Shown here: one piece after another, positions 35,332-43,177 of the stretch
Layout: each line of letters starts with the position of its first letter
How positions within the stretch are numbered: position 1 is the first letter of the stretch
Assembly (NCBI GenBank): GCA_964390365.1
Contig: CAYMHW010000002.1
Span: 26,315 to 90,314, forward strand
Source: JALQTD01 sp964390365
GTDB taxonomy: Bacteria > Bacteroidota > Bacteroidia > Flavobacteriales_D > Sanyastnellaceae
Direction of reading: 5' to 3'
DNA length: 64,000 nt
The notes under the pieces: generated by a model
What the model was told of the DNA's origin: nothing
The model's input: the letters and a program-made list of their open reading frames with translations, nothing else
The model's database searches: none
Program-made: the position numbers and the translations under genes

Positions 35332-36179
35332 ATTTGAGTTTCGTCTTGTTTTCGGCTCACTTGTGCGCGGGAAGTGCAGCGGCGGCAATGGTGTGGGGGG
35401 TGCCCCTTGAATTGCTCCAAGTCTGGCGGTTGCATCCTGGGCGCACGGCGGTCGTTTGGGCGATGGGGCTCGCGGCCATCATCGCGCTTCCAACGCCATG
35501 GGGTGCGGGCATGCTCGTCGCCTCGTTGCTCCACACGGTGGCGATGGCTCGTCGCAGTTTGGTGGGATTGAAGAAGTGGGGGCAACAAGACCCGGTGCGC
35601 ACCTCTGAGCAGCAAGCGCGCCTGATGGACCTGCGTGGACAGCTCGCTCGGTTGCACGAGCAAGAACGCATGGCCATTCGCATCCAACAGACCGAAACAG
35701 AGAAGAAAACCCTGGCGGATTCCTATCGCCGGTTCGACGCCATCCTCATGACCATTGAACAGCACCTCGCCCTGGGGGATACCGAGCGGGCTGAGCGGCT
35801 CATCACGTTGTTTGGCAAGCACTTGCGAGGGGTTCTGAACGAGGCGAGCAGTCCGTTCATCCGCTTGAACGACACGCTGGATGCGATTCGGAACTACCTG
35901 TCGCTGATGGAGGCGCTGACGGATGAGCGGCTGCTCATCGATTTGGACGATGGAATGATTGAACCTGAAAACGGGGTGCGCATGACGCGCAACCTGGAAA
36001 TCACGCCCTGGGTGGAGGCCCAAACGTGGCCGCTGTTTGAATCAGCCGAGCGGATGACGGACGTGGCGGAACCTCACCTCATCACTGCCGACTTGGAAGG
36101 TGGTGAGGTCGTATTCCGACTGGACGATGGTCCCACCCTGCGGCTGAAGCTGATGGGGTCTGCGGCGAAACGCGCTTAG
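35328..36179 (+). CDS. Degenerate LytS-like histidine kinase (dimerisation domain only)
   Basis: 283 aa. About two to three N-terminal hydrophobic segments (residues 1-75), a coiled-coil stretch (about 90-130), then a region that aligns with the PF06580 kinase domain of the protein at 41053 (GDTERAERLITLF here, GETERASDLFRRF there). The phospho-acceptor block NPHFLFN is replaced by SYRRFDA, with Arg at the His position (R134). The N- and G-boxes of the ATPase domain are missing; the C-terminus is short and unrelated. It cannot be a conventional kinase. It overlaps convergent hisS by 4 bp. Confidence 0.72.
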   Translation: MNLSFVLFSAHLCAGSAAAAMVWGVPLELLQVWRLHPGRTAVVWAMGLAAIIALPTPWGAGMLVASLLHTVAMARRSLVGLKKWGQQDPVRTSEQQARLMDLRGQLARLHEQERMAIRIQQTETEKKTLADSYRRFDAILMTIEQHLALGDTERAERLITLFGKHLRGVLNEASSPFIRLNDTLDAIRNYLSLMEALTDERLLIDLDDGMIEPENGVRMTRNLEITPWVEAQTWPLFESAERMTDVAEPHLITADLEGGEVVFRLDDGPTLRLKLMGSAAKRA

Positions 36180-37558
36180 GCCAGGACGCGCTGCTGCAGA
36201 AAGGCCACCGCCTCATCCCGCGAAACGCGCACTTCATTCCGAGCCGCCATGTCCTTGAGGGTCACCGCATGTTCCGCTCGTTCCTCCTCTCCAGCGAACA
36301 CCACGAAGGGGGCGTTCACGTCCACGGCGTACTTCAGCTGCTTTTTCAGCTTGGCGAGTTCGGGATACAAGACGGTGCGAATTCCCGCTTCGCGCAGGTC
36401 ATCGACGAGTTGGAGGTCTGCGGCGGTGCCGGATTCGTCCATGCGAAGCACCAGGACATCGAATGCCACTTCTTGGCCTTCAGGAAACAAACCGAAGTGC
36501 TCGCAGACGTCGTAGATGCGATCCGCACCGAAGCTGATGCCCACCCCGCTCATGTCGGGCCATCCGAAAATGCCCGTCAAGTCGGCGTAGCGTCCGCCAC
36601 CGCATATGCTGCCCACGGGAGCATCGGGAACGCGCACCTCGAAGATCGCCCCAGTGTAATAATTCAGGCCGCGGGCCAACGTGGGATCGAAGACGACGTG
36701 CGCCTGAGCGGACCGCCCGGCACACCAGTCCAGCAGCGTGCTCACGTCCCGCGCACCTTGAATGCCCGAATCCGAACCCGCGAGGAGCTCGGAAACGGCC
36801 GCCAACCGCTCCTTGTCGGATGCGAGGCTCGGCAAGCGCAGAACGTCCTGGACTCCCGAACGCACCGTTTCACCGAAGTCGCGGACGACGAGTTCGTCGT
36901 CCACGCCTTGCGGACCCACCTTATCGAGCTTGTCCATCGCCACCGTGAGATCGGTCAAGCGGTCGCTCACCCCCCACGTCTCTGCCATCCCCGCAAGGAT
37001 GCGGCGGTCGTTGAGCACGATTTGGAATCCCGGCACCCCCAGTTCCGTCAAGACCTCCGTGAACAGTTGAATCAGATCGAATTCGCTGACCAGGCTGTCG
37101 GTCCCGATGATGTCCGCATCGCATTGCGTGAACTCTTGGTAGCGACCGCGGCCGGGGCGGTCACCGCGCCACACGGTTTGGATTTGATACCTCCGAAAGG
37201 GAAAGCTCAACTCGTTCCGCGACATGACCACAAACCGCGCAAACGGAACCGTCAGATCGTAGCGCAACGCCTTCTTGGCAATCGAGGGCGTCAAGGCCTT
37301 GCTGTTCCGCTCAGACAACGCCGACTCGTCCGCTTTCGCGAGGTAATCCCCGTTGTTCAAGATCCGGAAAATCAGCTGGTCGCCTTCCTCGCCGTACTTG
37401 CCCGTTAAAGTGGACAGGTTTTCCATCGCCGGCGTCTCCACAGGGGCCAATCCGTGCCGCTCGAACCCGCGCCGGATGGTGTTCAAAATCCAATTCCGGC
37501 GGGACATCACCACCGGACCAAAATCTCGTGTTCCCTTCGGAATGCTCGGCTTGTTCAT
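36176..37558 (-). CDS. hisS: Histidyl-tRNA synthetase
   Basis: 460 aa class II synthetase. Starts with KPSIPKGTRDFGP; motif 2 region RGDRPGRGRYQEFTQCDADI; HisA motif LARGLNYYTGAIFEV; motif 3 near GISFGADRIYD; C-terminal anticodon-binding domain. Length is normal. A TAATTTCG element lies 4 nt from the ATG, and its first three bases are also the stop codon of a 25-codon frame upstream. Confidence 0.96.
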   Translation of the reverse strand: MNKPSIPKGTRDFGPVVMSRRNWILNTIRRGFERHGLAPVETPAMENLSTLTGKYGEEGDQLIFRILNNGDYLAKADESALSERNSKALTPSIAKKALRYDLTVPFARFVVMSRNELSFPFRRYQIQTVWRGDRPGRGRYQEFTQCDADIIGTDSLVSEFDLIQLFTEVLTELGVPGFQIVLNDRRILAGMAETWGVSDRLTDLTVAMDKLDKVGPQGVDDELVVRDFGETVRSGVQDVLRLPSLASDKERLAAVSELLAGSDSGIQGARDVSTLLDWCAGRSAQAHVVFDPTLARGLNYYTGAIFEVRVPDAPVGSICGGGRYADLTGIFGWPDMSGVGISFGADRIYDVCEHFGLFPEGQEVAFDVLVLRMDESGTAADLQLVDDLREAGIRTVLYPELAKLKKQLKYAVDVNAPFVVFAGEEERAEHAVTLKDMAARNEVRVSRDEAVAFLQQRVLA

Positions 37559-37562
37559 GCCG

Positions 37563-37570
37563 CGAAATTA
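37563..37570 (-). promoter_or_regulatory. -7-like element TAATTTCG of hisS
   Basis: Exactly 4 nt from the hisS ATG; identical to the element before meaB. Confidence 0.4.
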
Positions 37571-37645
37571 CCGCTTGTTCCCCAATCGTTTTTGGATGAA
37601 GGTGAAAACCAACAACACCGCCAAGCCAAACCAAATCCACATCAT
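37568..37645 (-). CDS. Possible 25-aa single-span membrane peptide
   Basis: Short frame MMWIWFGLAVLLVFTF followed by a basic tail IQKRLGNKR: one hydrophobic span and a positive C-terminus. It sits 9 bp upstream of hisS and fills most of the spacer to the divergent WD40 gene. Its stop coincides with the hisS -7-like box. Composition favours a real membrane microprotein, but a chance frame cannot be excluded. Confidence 0.3.
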   Translation of the reverse strand: MMWIWFGLAVLLVFTFIQKRLGNKR

Positions 37646-37683
37646 GACCGTTTCATTTTCGAAGCCCGCAACGCGCGGAGTGC

Positions 37684-37691
37684 TAACTTCG
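37684..37691 (+). promoter_or_regulatory. -7-like element TAACTTCG of the WD40 gene
   Basis: Same octamer as before the amylase gene; 8 nt from the ATG at 37700. Confidence 0.4.
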
Positions 37692-37699
37692 TGAATTCC

Positions 37700-38626
37700 A
37701 TGGAACGTTCGGAACTCCTCGCCGTTTTTTCTGGCCATTCGGGAGCGGTGTACGACGCCGCGTTTTGGGAAGCAACCGGTCGGTGGGTGACCGCAGCCGG
37801 TGACGGCGTGGTGGCCCAGTGGAATGGCGATGGGCAGGGAACCGCGCTGTGCCATCATTCCTCGCCGTTTTACAGCGTGGCCACTTTCGGGGATTGGTTG
37901 TTCGCCGGCAGCGCGTCGGGCGAGGTGATGGTGATGAACCGCGATGGGCGGCCTCCGCAGCGGGTGGAGGCGCATGCCCAGGGCGTTTTTGCGCTGGTTC
38001 CGACGGCGGATGGGTTGTGGTCGGGCGGAGGCGCAGGCCAAATCCGACCCTGGGCGTTCAACGGCGACCGCTGGCAACCCGGACCGGCTTTCCGCACGCC
38101 CGACGGCTCCAAAGTCCGCACCCTCCACCCCGCCACGGACGGGTGGCTCGTCGGCACGAGCGCGGGCTGGCTGGGCACGTTCACACCGTCCACCGGGTTC
38201 ACTCGCTTCCGTGACGCTCCGGAAACCGGACATTACGGCGCGGTTCGAGCGCGAAACCGCGCCGCTTGGGTCGTCGCCGACGGGGACGGGCACCTGCGCG
38301 CTTACCGCGACGATGGCGAACTCGTCATCGCGTTCCCAGCGCACCAAGGCCCGGTGTACCGCATGGTGCAGGTCGGGGAAACGATTTGGACTGCCAGCCG
38401 CGACAAGTCCATCAAAGCTTGGAACGAACGCGACTTGACCTCTCTTGACAAGGTCAGCTTCCAAACCGGCGGCCACACCCGCTCCGTGAATGCGCTTGCT
38501 GCCGCTCAAACCCCGGAAGGCTGGCGACTCCTGACGGGAGGCGATGACCGGCGAGCGCGGCTGTTTGGGCTCACGGATTCGGGATGCCTCGCCACCAATC
38601 CACCGGCTCAGCGCCGCATGCCGTGA
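37700..38626 (+). CDS. WD40 repeat protein
   Basis: 308 aa, probably cytosolic (no signal peptide). About six to seven WD-like blades; recognisable units include FSGHSGAVYDAAFW, AHQGPVYRMV...IWTASRDKSIKAWN and TGGDDRRARLFG. A scaffold or protein-interaction role is inferred from the fold; no partner is indicated. The 3' end overlaps the convergent ung gene by 56 bp. Confidence 0.8.
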   Translation: MERSELLAVFSGHSGAVYDAAFWEATGRWVTAAGDGVVAQWNGDGQGTALCHHSSPFYSVATFGDWLFAGSASGEVMVMNRDGRPPQRVEAHAQGVFALVPTADGLWSGGGAGQIRPWAFNGDRWQPGPAFRTPDGSKVRTLHPATDGWLVGTSAGWLGTFTPSTGFTRFRDAPETGHYGAVRARNRAAWVVADGDGHLRAYRDDGELVIAFPAHQGPVYRMVQVGETIWTASRDKSIKAWNERDLTSLDKVSFQTGGHTRSVNALAAAQTPEGWRLLTGGDDRRARLFGLTDSGCLATNPPAQRRMP

Positions 38627-39278
38627 GCCAGGCGTTGGCTTGGCTGAACGGTCGGCTTCCGAAAAATCCTCGATGCGCCGAAAGCGGACTCGGATGCGGG
38701 GCGACGAACGTGCGGTGCTCCGGTCGGTGGACGCGTGACGCAAAAGCCGAAGCGGGCTTGCCCCACAGCAGGAACGCAACGGGCTGGGGTTGCGCGCACA
38801 CCGCATCGACGATGGCGCCCGTGAGGGCTTCCCACCCCTGACCGCGGAACGCCCCGGCTTGCCCCAAGCGCACCGTCAAGGCGACGTTCAGTAGGAGCAC
38901 GCCCTGGGCGACCCAACCGCTCAGCACGCCCGCACCTTCCGGCTGTTCCATCCAGCGCTCGGGCGGCACATCGGCCGCGAGTTCCTTGAGGATGTTTCGA
39001 AGGGAAGGCGGATGGGGTTGGCCATGCCGGACGGAGAAGGCCAAACCGTGTGCCTGCCCCACCCCGTGATACGGATCCTGACCGAGGATGACCACCCGAA
39101 CGCGATCGAGCGGCAGCGCATCGAAGGCCGTGAAGACCTCACCGGGTGAAGGGACGACGTCGCTGTCGTGGTGGGCGGTTTCCCAGAGGGCTTGGATTTG
39201 GCCTGCATCATGCGGGGTCAATCCATCCCGGATGGCTTCCCACCAAGCGGCATCCAAAGCGGCTTTCCAATCGTTCAC
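38571..39278 (-). CDS. ung: Uracil-DNA glycosylase, family 1
   Basis: 235 aa. Removes uracil from DNA in base excision repair. Family-1 motif A GQDPYHG contains the catalytic Asp, and motif B HPSPLSAHRGFFG the catalytic His; LLLNVALTVR and LLWGKPA are also conserved. It uses a GTG start. It shares a 56-bp 3' overlap with the WD40 gene on the other strand. Confidence 0.95.
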   Translation of the reverse strand: MNDWKAALDAAWWEAIRDGLTPHDAGQIQALWETAHHDSDVVPSPGEVFTAFDALPLDRVRVVILGQDPYHGVGQAHGLAFSVRHGQPHPPSLRNILKELAADVPPERWMEQPEGAGVLSGWVAQGVLLLNVALTVRLGQAGAFRGQGWEALTGAIVDAVCAQPQPVAFLLWGKPASAFASRVHRPEHRTFVAPHPSPLSAHRGFFGSRPFSQANAWLTACGAEPVDWWRGIPNP

Positions 39279-39358
39279 GCGCGTAAGTTAAGCAAGAACT
39301 CAGGCGATTCCATGCCAAACCACCCGCCGAGTGTTCACAATCTCCGAGGGAAAAAGAA

Positions 39359-39372
39359 CGTTCAATTGAACG
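39359..39372. promoter_or_regulatory. Perfect 14-bp palindrome upstream of the helicase gene
   Basis: CGTTCAATTGAACG, centred about 40 bp upstream of the TACTTTTG box, within the 184-bp ung-helicase spacer. A short direct repeat GGCGATTCC occurs at 39303 and 39373. Probable operator; the regulator is unknown. Confidence 0.4.
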
Positions 39373-39404
39373 GGCGATTCCTTCGGGTTCCCCGATTCCA
39401 AAGG

Positions 39405-39412
39405 TACTTTTG
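39405..39412 (+). promoter_or_regulatory. -7 element TACTTTTG of the helicase gene
   Basis: Exact TAnnTTTG. It lies 20 nt from a GTG at 39433 and 50 nt from the ATG at 39463; the former spacing is the more typical here. Confidence 0.5.
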
Positions 39413-39462
39413 CACCTTCAAGCCCCGCCCACGTGCAGCCAGCCGAACCCGCTCTCCTCCCC

Positions 39463-40965
39463 ATGTCCGCTCAGGAAACCAAGCAGCTTTACCACTACCA
39501 AGAATCCGCCATCGAGAAGTTGATGGACCGGATGCGGAAATTCCCCGAACACTACAACCTGCTGTTCCAATTGCCTACCGGCGGCGGAAAAACCGTGATT
39601 TTCTCGGAGCTCACGCGCCGATTCATTGAGGAAACGGGCAAGAAGGTTCTGATTTTGACGCACCGCATTGAGTTGTGCGGCCAAACGAGTCGGATGCTCA
39701 CCGAAATCGGCGTTCCGAACAAAATCATCAACAGCAAGGTCAAGGAACTCGAAGAGGACCACGATCACGTGTGCTTTGTGGCAATGGTGGAGACGCTCAA
39801 CAACCGGTTGAACGACGAGCGCATTGAGTTTGAAGATTTGGGCTTGGTCATCATCGACGAGGCCCACTACAACAGCTTCCGCAAGCTCTTCGGGTACTTC
39901 GACGAGCAGATCATCCTCGGCGTGACCGCCACCCCGTTGAGCAGCAACATCAAGCTCCCCCTCAAGGACAATTACAACGAGCTCATCGTCGGCGAGTCCA
40001 TTGCTGCGCTTGTGGAGCAGGGCTTCCTCGCTGAGGCCATCACCTATTCCTACGACGTGAATTTGCGCTCCTTGAAGGTGGGCATCAGCGGCGATTACAC
40101 GGTGAGCAGCTCCGAGCGGTTGTACGGCAATTACCTGATGCAGGAGAAGTTGCTCTATGCTTATGAAGAGAAGGCGAAGGGGACCAAAACCCTGATCTTC
40201 AACAACGGGATCAACACCTCCAAGCAAGTCCAAGCCATGTTCCTCGAGGAAGGATACGAATGCATGCATTTGGACAACACCCACAGCGAAAAGGAGCGGG
40301 AGGAAATCCTGACCTGGTTCGAGAACAAACCGGACGCCATCCTGTCCTCGGTGAGCATTTTGACCACGGGATTCGATTCGCCTTCTGTGGAAACCATCAT
40401 CTTGAATCGGGCCACGAAGTCGCTGACGTTGTATCACCAAATGATAGGGCGGGGGTCCCGCGTGTTGCCTCACAAGAAGCAATTCAACGTCATTGATTTG
40501 GGGAACAATGCGCGGCGGTTTGGGCTGTGGGACACGCACATCAATTGGGCGGAAATCTTCAAGGCACCGAATGCTTACATCGAAGGACTCTACTCGGACG
40601 AGGAAATCGAGGAGGAATTCGTTTACGAGTACGACGATGACGTGCTGAAGCGGCTCGAAGGCGGTCCTTCCGTGGAGTTCGACGTGGCCGAGGTCTACCT
40701 GGAAGTGACGCGGAACGGCGACCGTCCGAAGGTGGTCATCGACCGGAGCATTGAGCACCACGTTTCCATCATTCGGTACTTGTGCGAGGATTTTTGGGAC
40801 GCCTCGGATTTTGTCAAGACGATTGAAGGGGACATCAACTTCCGGGTCCGGCAATACGCCAAATGCATCGCGAAGACCACCGAAAACTACAAGAATTGGC
40901 TGCAAGAGGACTACACGCGGAAGCTGATGAGCGCACTGCGCCAGGCCTTTGCTGGCGACGAATGA
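39463..40965 (+). CDS. DEAD/DEAH-box superfamily II helicase
   Basis: 500 aa from this ATG; 510 aa if the in-frame GTG at 39433 is the start. Motif I LPTGGGKTV, motif II DEAH, motif III VTATP and motif VI QMIGRGSRVLP identify an SF2 helicase core of the type found in restriction-like and RadD proteins. No nuclease or extra domain is fused; the C-terminal ~100 residues are acidic and uncharacterised. Probable role in nucleic-acid remodelling or repair; ung is the divergent neighbour. Confidence 0.88.
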   Translation: MSAQETKQLYHYQESAIEKLMDRMRKFPEHYNLLFQLPTGGGKTVIFSELTRRFIEETGKKVLILTHRIELCGQTSRMLTEIGVPNKIINSKVKELEEDHDHVCFVAMVETLNNRLNDERIEFEDLGLVIIDEAHYNSFRKLFGYFDEQIILGVTATPLSSNIKLPLKDNYNELIVGESIAALVEQGFLAEAITYSYDVNLRSLKVGISGDYTVSSSERLYGNYLMQEKLLYAYEEKAKGTKTLIFNNGINTSKQVQAMFLEEGYECMHLDNTHSEKEREEILTWFENKPDAILSSVSILTTGFDSPSVETIILNRATKSLTLYHQMIGRGSRVLPHKKQFNVIDLGNNARRFGLWDTHINWAEIFKAPNAYIEGLYSDEEIEEEFVYEYDDDVLKRLEGGPSVEFDVAEVYLEVTRNGDRPKVVIDRSIEHHVSIIRYLCEDFWDASDFVKTIEGDINFRVRQYAKCIAKTTENYKNWLQEDYTRKLMSALRQAFAGDE

Positions 40966-40978
40966 ACGGGGCTTAAGC

Positions 40979-41008
40979 TACGTTCGTAAACTTTGGGCCG
41001 ACGTTCGT
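40979..41008 (+). promoter_or_regulatory. LytTR-type direct repeat upstream of the LytS-like kinase gene
   Basis: TACGTTCGT (40979-40987) and GACGTTCGT (41000-41008): two 9-bp direct repeats 21 bp apart start to start, 12-bp spacer. The first matches the published LytTR-domain consensus [TA][AC][CA]GTTN[AG][TG] in full and the second at 8 of 9 positions. They lie 32 bp upstream of TACTTTTC. Confidence 0.55.
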
Positions 41009-41040
41009 GAAGTTCACCTTGGGGTGACCGGGGACGGATG

Positions 41041-41048
41041 TACTTTTC
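41041..41048 (+). promoter_or_regulatory. TACTTTTC, -7-like element of the LytS-type kinase gene
   Basis: One mismatch to TAnnTTTG, 4 nt from the ATG at 41053. It would place the alternative ATG at 41038 inside the promoter. Confidence 0.35.
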
Positions 41049-41052
41049 GGCC

Positions 41053-42108
41053 ATGCCCGTTTCACAGGCTTTTTGGTCGCTCGAGTCCCTGCTTCAATTG
41101 GGATTCCTGGTGCTTGCCACCGCAGGTCTGGTTCTGTGGGTGATGCAGTGGCACCACGCGCGTCGGTTGCCCAAGCCTTTCCCCGGTTGGCTGCGGGTGT
41201 TGACGGCGGCCTTTGCGGTTTTTGCCCTGGGGAATTGGCTTTGGTCCATTGGGCATTCGGCAGGATGGATGCAGGCAGCCCCTTGGTTGCTGGGCTCATC
41301 TTTCGCAGCGCTCGTAGTGGTGTTGATGTTGCATCGCCGGGGCATGCAGCGCATTGTTTCTCAGACCATTCCGACGTCCGATGGGCGGTTCATTGAGGAG
41401 ATCATCTTGGCCCAGAGTTTGGCCCAAATCCAGAAAAACAATGCCCTGCGGGAGACCCTGCGCAATGCCAAACGAGAGCACCTGCGTTCGCAAATGAACC
41501 CCCATTTCCTGTTCAACGTGCTGACGGGGATCCAACACTTGATCATGGAGGGGGAGACCGAGCGCGCATCGGACTTGTTCCGTCGGTTTCGGCACCTGCT
41601 CATGCAGGGATTCCTGACCGGGGAAAACAACACGGGCACGTTGGAGGAAGAACTCGAACACGTCGAAAGCTACCTCGAACTCGAAGCCGTCCGGGTGACA
41701 CGCCCCATTGCGTGGACGCTCGATGTGCACCACGACGTGGATCCTGGAACGACTCCCTGCCCTTTGTTTCTGATTCAGCCGTTGGTGGAGAACGCCATTT
41801 GGCATGGGCTGGACGGAGGGCAGACAAAGGACCCGGCCATCCGGATTGCCATCCAGTGGGAAAAGGACGATGACCTCGTTATCCGGGTCGAGGACAACGG
41901 CAGGGGAATTTCGGAACCTTCCGAGCGCACCAAGCAACACACATCACGTGGGACCAGCATCGTACGGGAACGCCTTTCCCTGCTCCCTCAGGGCGGTGAA
42001 CTGCTCGTGGAAAACCGATGGAGTCTCCCCATGGCTTCACCCGGTGCGGTGTCCACCATCCGCCTTTTCCAATGGCGGGACTACGCCTTGCAAGCCGCAG
42101 GCGCGTGA
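41053..42108 (+). CDS. LytS/YehU-type sensor histidine kinase (PF06580)
   Basis: 351 aa. Two to three N-terminal membrane segments (to about residue 95), a short coiled coil, then the His-kinase domain with NPHFLFN (phospho-acceptor H151), N-box LVENAIWHGL, G-box DNGRGIS and GTSIVRERL. Membrane sensor of the family that pairs with LytTR response regulators; none is encoded in this window. The start at 41053 is preferred over 41038 because the latter overlaps a -7-like box. A LytTR-type site lies upstream, so autoregulation is likely (inference). Confidence 0.88.
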   Translation: MPVSQAFWSLESLLQLGFLVLATAGLVLWVMQWHHARRLPKPFPGWLRVLTAAFAVFALGNWLWSIGHSAGWMQAAPWLLGSSFAALVVVLMLHRRGMQRIVSQTIPTSDGRFIEEIILAQSLAQIQKNNALRETLRNAKREHLRSQMNPHFLFNVLTGIQHLIMEGETERASDLFRRFRHLLMQGFLTGENNTGTLEEELEHVESYLELEAVRVTRPIAWTLDVHHDVDPGTTPCPLFLIQPLVENAIWHGLDGGQTKDPAIRIAIQWEKDDDLVIRVEDNGRGISEPSERTKQHTSRGTSIVRERLSLLPQGGELLVENRWSLPMASPGAVSTIRLFQWRDYALQAAGA

Positions 42109-42109
42109 T

Positions 42110-43114
42110 TCAGAAAGGCAAGCGCGGATCCGCAGCCGCATCCAGGCTCCCGCGAACGCCGGCTTCCCATCGCAACACCCCTGCCATCCCGATCATGGCC
42201 GCGTTGTCGGTGCAGTAAGCAAACGGGGGAACGTGGACCTCCCAGCCCAGTTGTGCTCGCCGCTGTTCAAGCGCTGCGCGCAGTCCTGAGTTTGCGCTCA
42301 CGCCTCCGGCAATGGCCACTTCGCGAATGCCCGTGGCATCAACTGCGGCCTCCAACTTTTCCATGAGGATGCCAATGATCGCCGCTTGAACGGAAGCGCA
42401 GATGTCATGAAGCCGGCGGGTGACGAACTCGGGGTCTTGCTTCAGCTCGCGTTGAAGAAAATGGAGGATTTGGGTCTTCAGCCCGCTGAAGCTCATGTCG
42501 AGCCCTTCGATGCGGGGGTGGGTGAACGCAAACGCATCAGGGTTTCCCTCCTTCGCGTAGCGGTCCACGAGGGGGCCACCGGGATATGGTAGTCCCATCA
42601 ATTTCGCCACCTTGTCGAACGCCTCGCCTGCCGCGTCGTCGCGGGTAGATCCAATAACTTCCAAGTTATTCGCACCGCGTACGACCACCAATTGCGTATG
42701 ACCGCCAGATACCGTCAAGCACAAAAAGGGCAACCGAGGTGGGGGGCCAGGTTCCAGGAAATGCGCCAGCACATGGGCGTGCATGTGGTGAACCGGAACG
42801 GTGGGCAATCCCCGCGCCCAAGCCCAAGCCTTGGCAAACGAACTCCCGACCAGCAAGGAACCGAGCAAACCGGGGCCTTGGGTGTAGGCCACCGCATCGA
42901 GGTCCTGCGCCTCGATGCCGGCATCGCGCAAGGCCGCCTCCACCGTCGGAACCAAATGCGCTGCGTGAGCGCGGGAAGCCAACTCGGGCACCACCCCGCC
43001 GTACTGCGCGTGCACCTCTTGGTTGGCCACTCGGTTCGACAAGACCGAACGGTCCCGGACCACAGCCACACCCGTGTCGTCACATGAGGATTCGAAGGCG
43101 AGTACAATCGGCAT
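42110..43114 (-). CDS. tsaD: tRNA N6-adenosine threonylcarbamoyltransferase TsaD
   Basis: 334 aa. Transfers the threonylcarbamoyl group to A37 of ANN-decoding tRNAs, with TsaB/TsaE. Signatures: AFESSCDDT at the start, HHMHAH metal site, VSGGHTQLV and GGVSANSGLR. The start MPIVLAFESSCDD is preferred over upstream frames. It converges on the kinase gene with one base between ends. Confidence 0.96.
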   Translation of the reverse strand: MPIVLAFESSCDDTGVAVVRDRSVLSNRVANQEVHAQYGGVVPELASRAHAAHLVPTVEAALRDAGIEAQDLDAVAYTQGPGLLGSLLVGSSFAKAWAWARGLPTVPVHHMHAHVLAHFLEPGPPPRLPFLCLTVSGGHTQLVVVRGANNLEVIGSTRDDAAGEAFDKVAKLMGLPYPGGPLVDRYAKEGNPDAFAFTHPRIEGLDMSFSGLKTQILHFLQRELKQDPEFVTRRLHDICASVQAAIIGILMEKLEAAVDATGIREVAIAGGVSANSGLRAALEQRRAQLGWEVHVPPFAYCTDNAAMIGMAGVLRWEAGVRGSLDAAADPRLPF

Positions 43115-43134
43115 GATTTTCGATTGAAGAAGGC

Positions 43135-43142
43135 CAAAGTTA
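43135..43142 (-). promoter_or_regulatory. -7 element TAACTTTG of tsaD
   Basis: Exact TAnnTTTG, 20 nt from the tsaD ATG. Confidence 0.5.
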
Positions 43143-43177
43143 GGCCCTGTTCTCGGGGAATCCCGTAATTTTTCACC

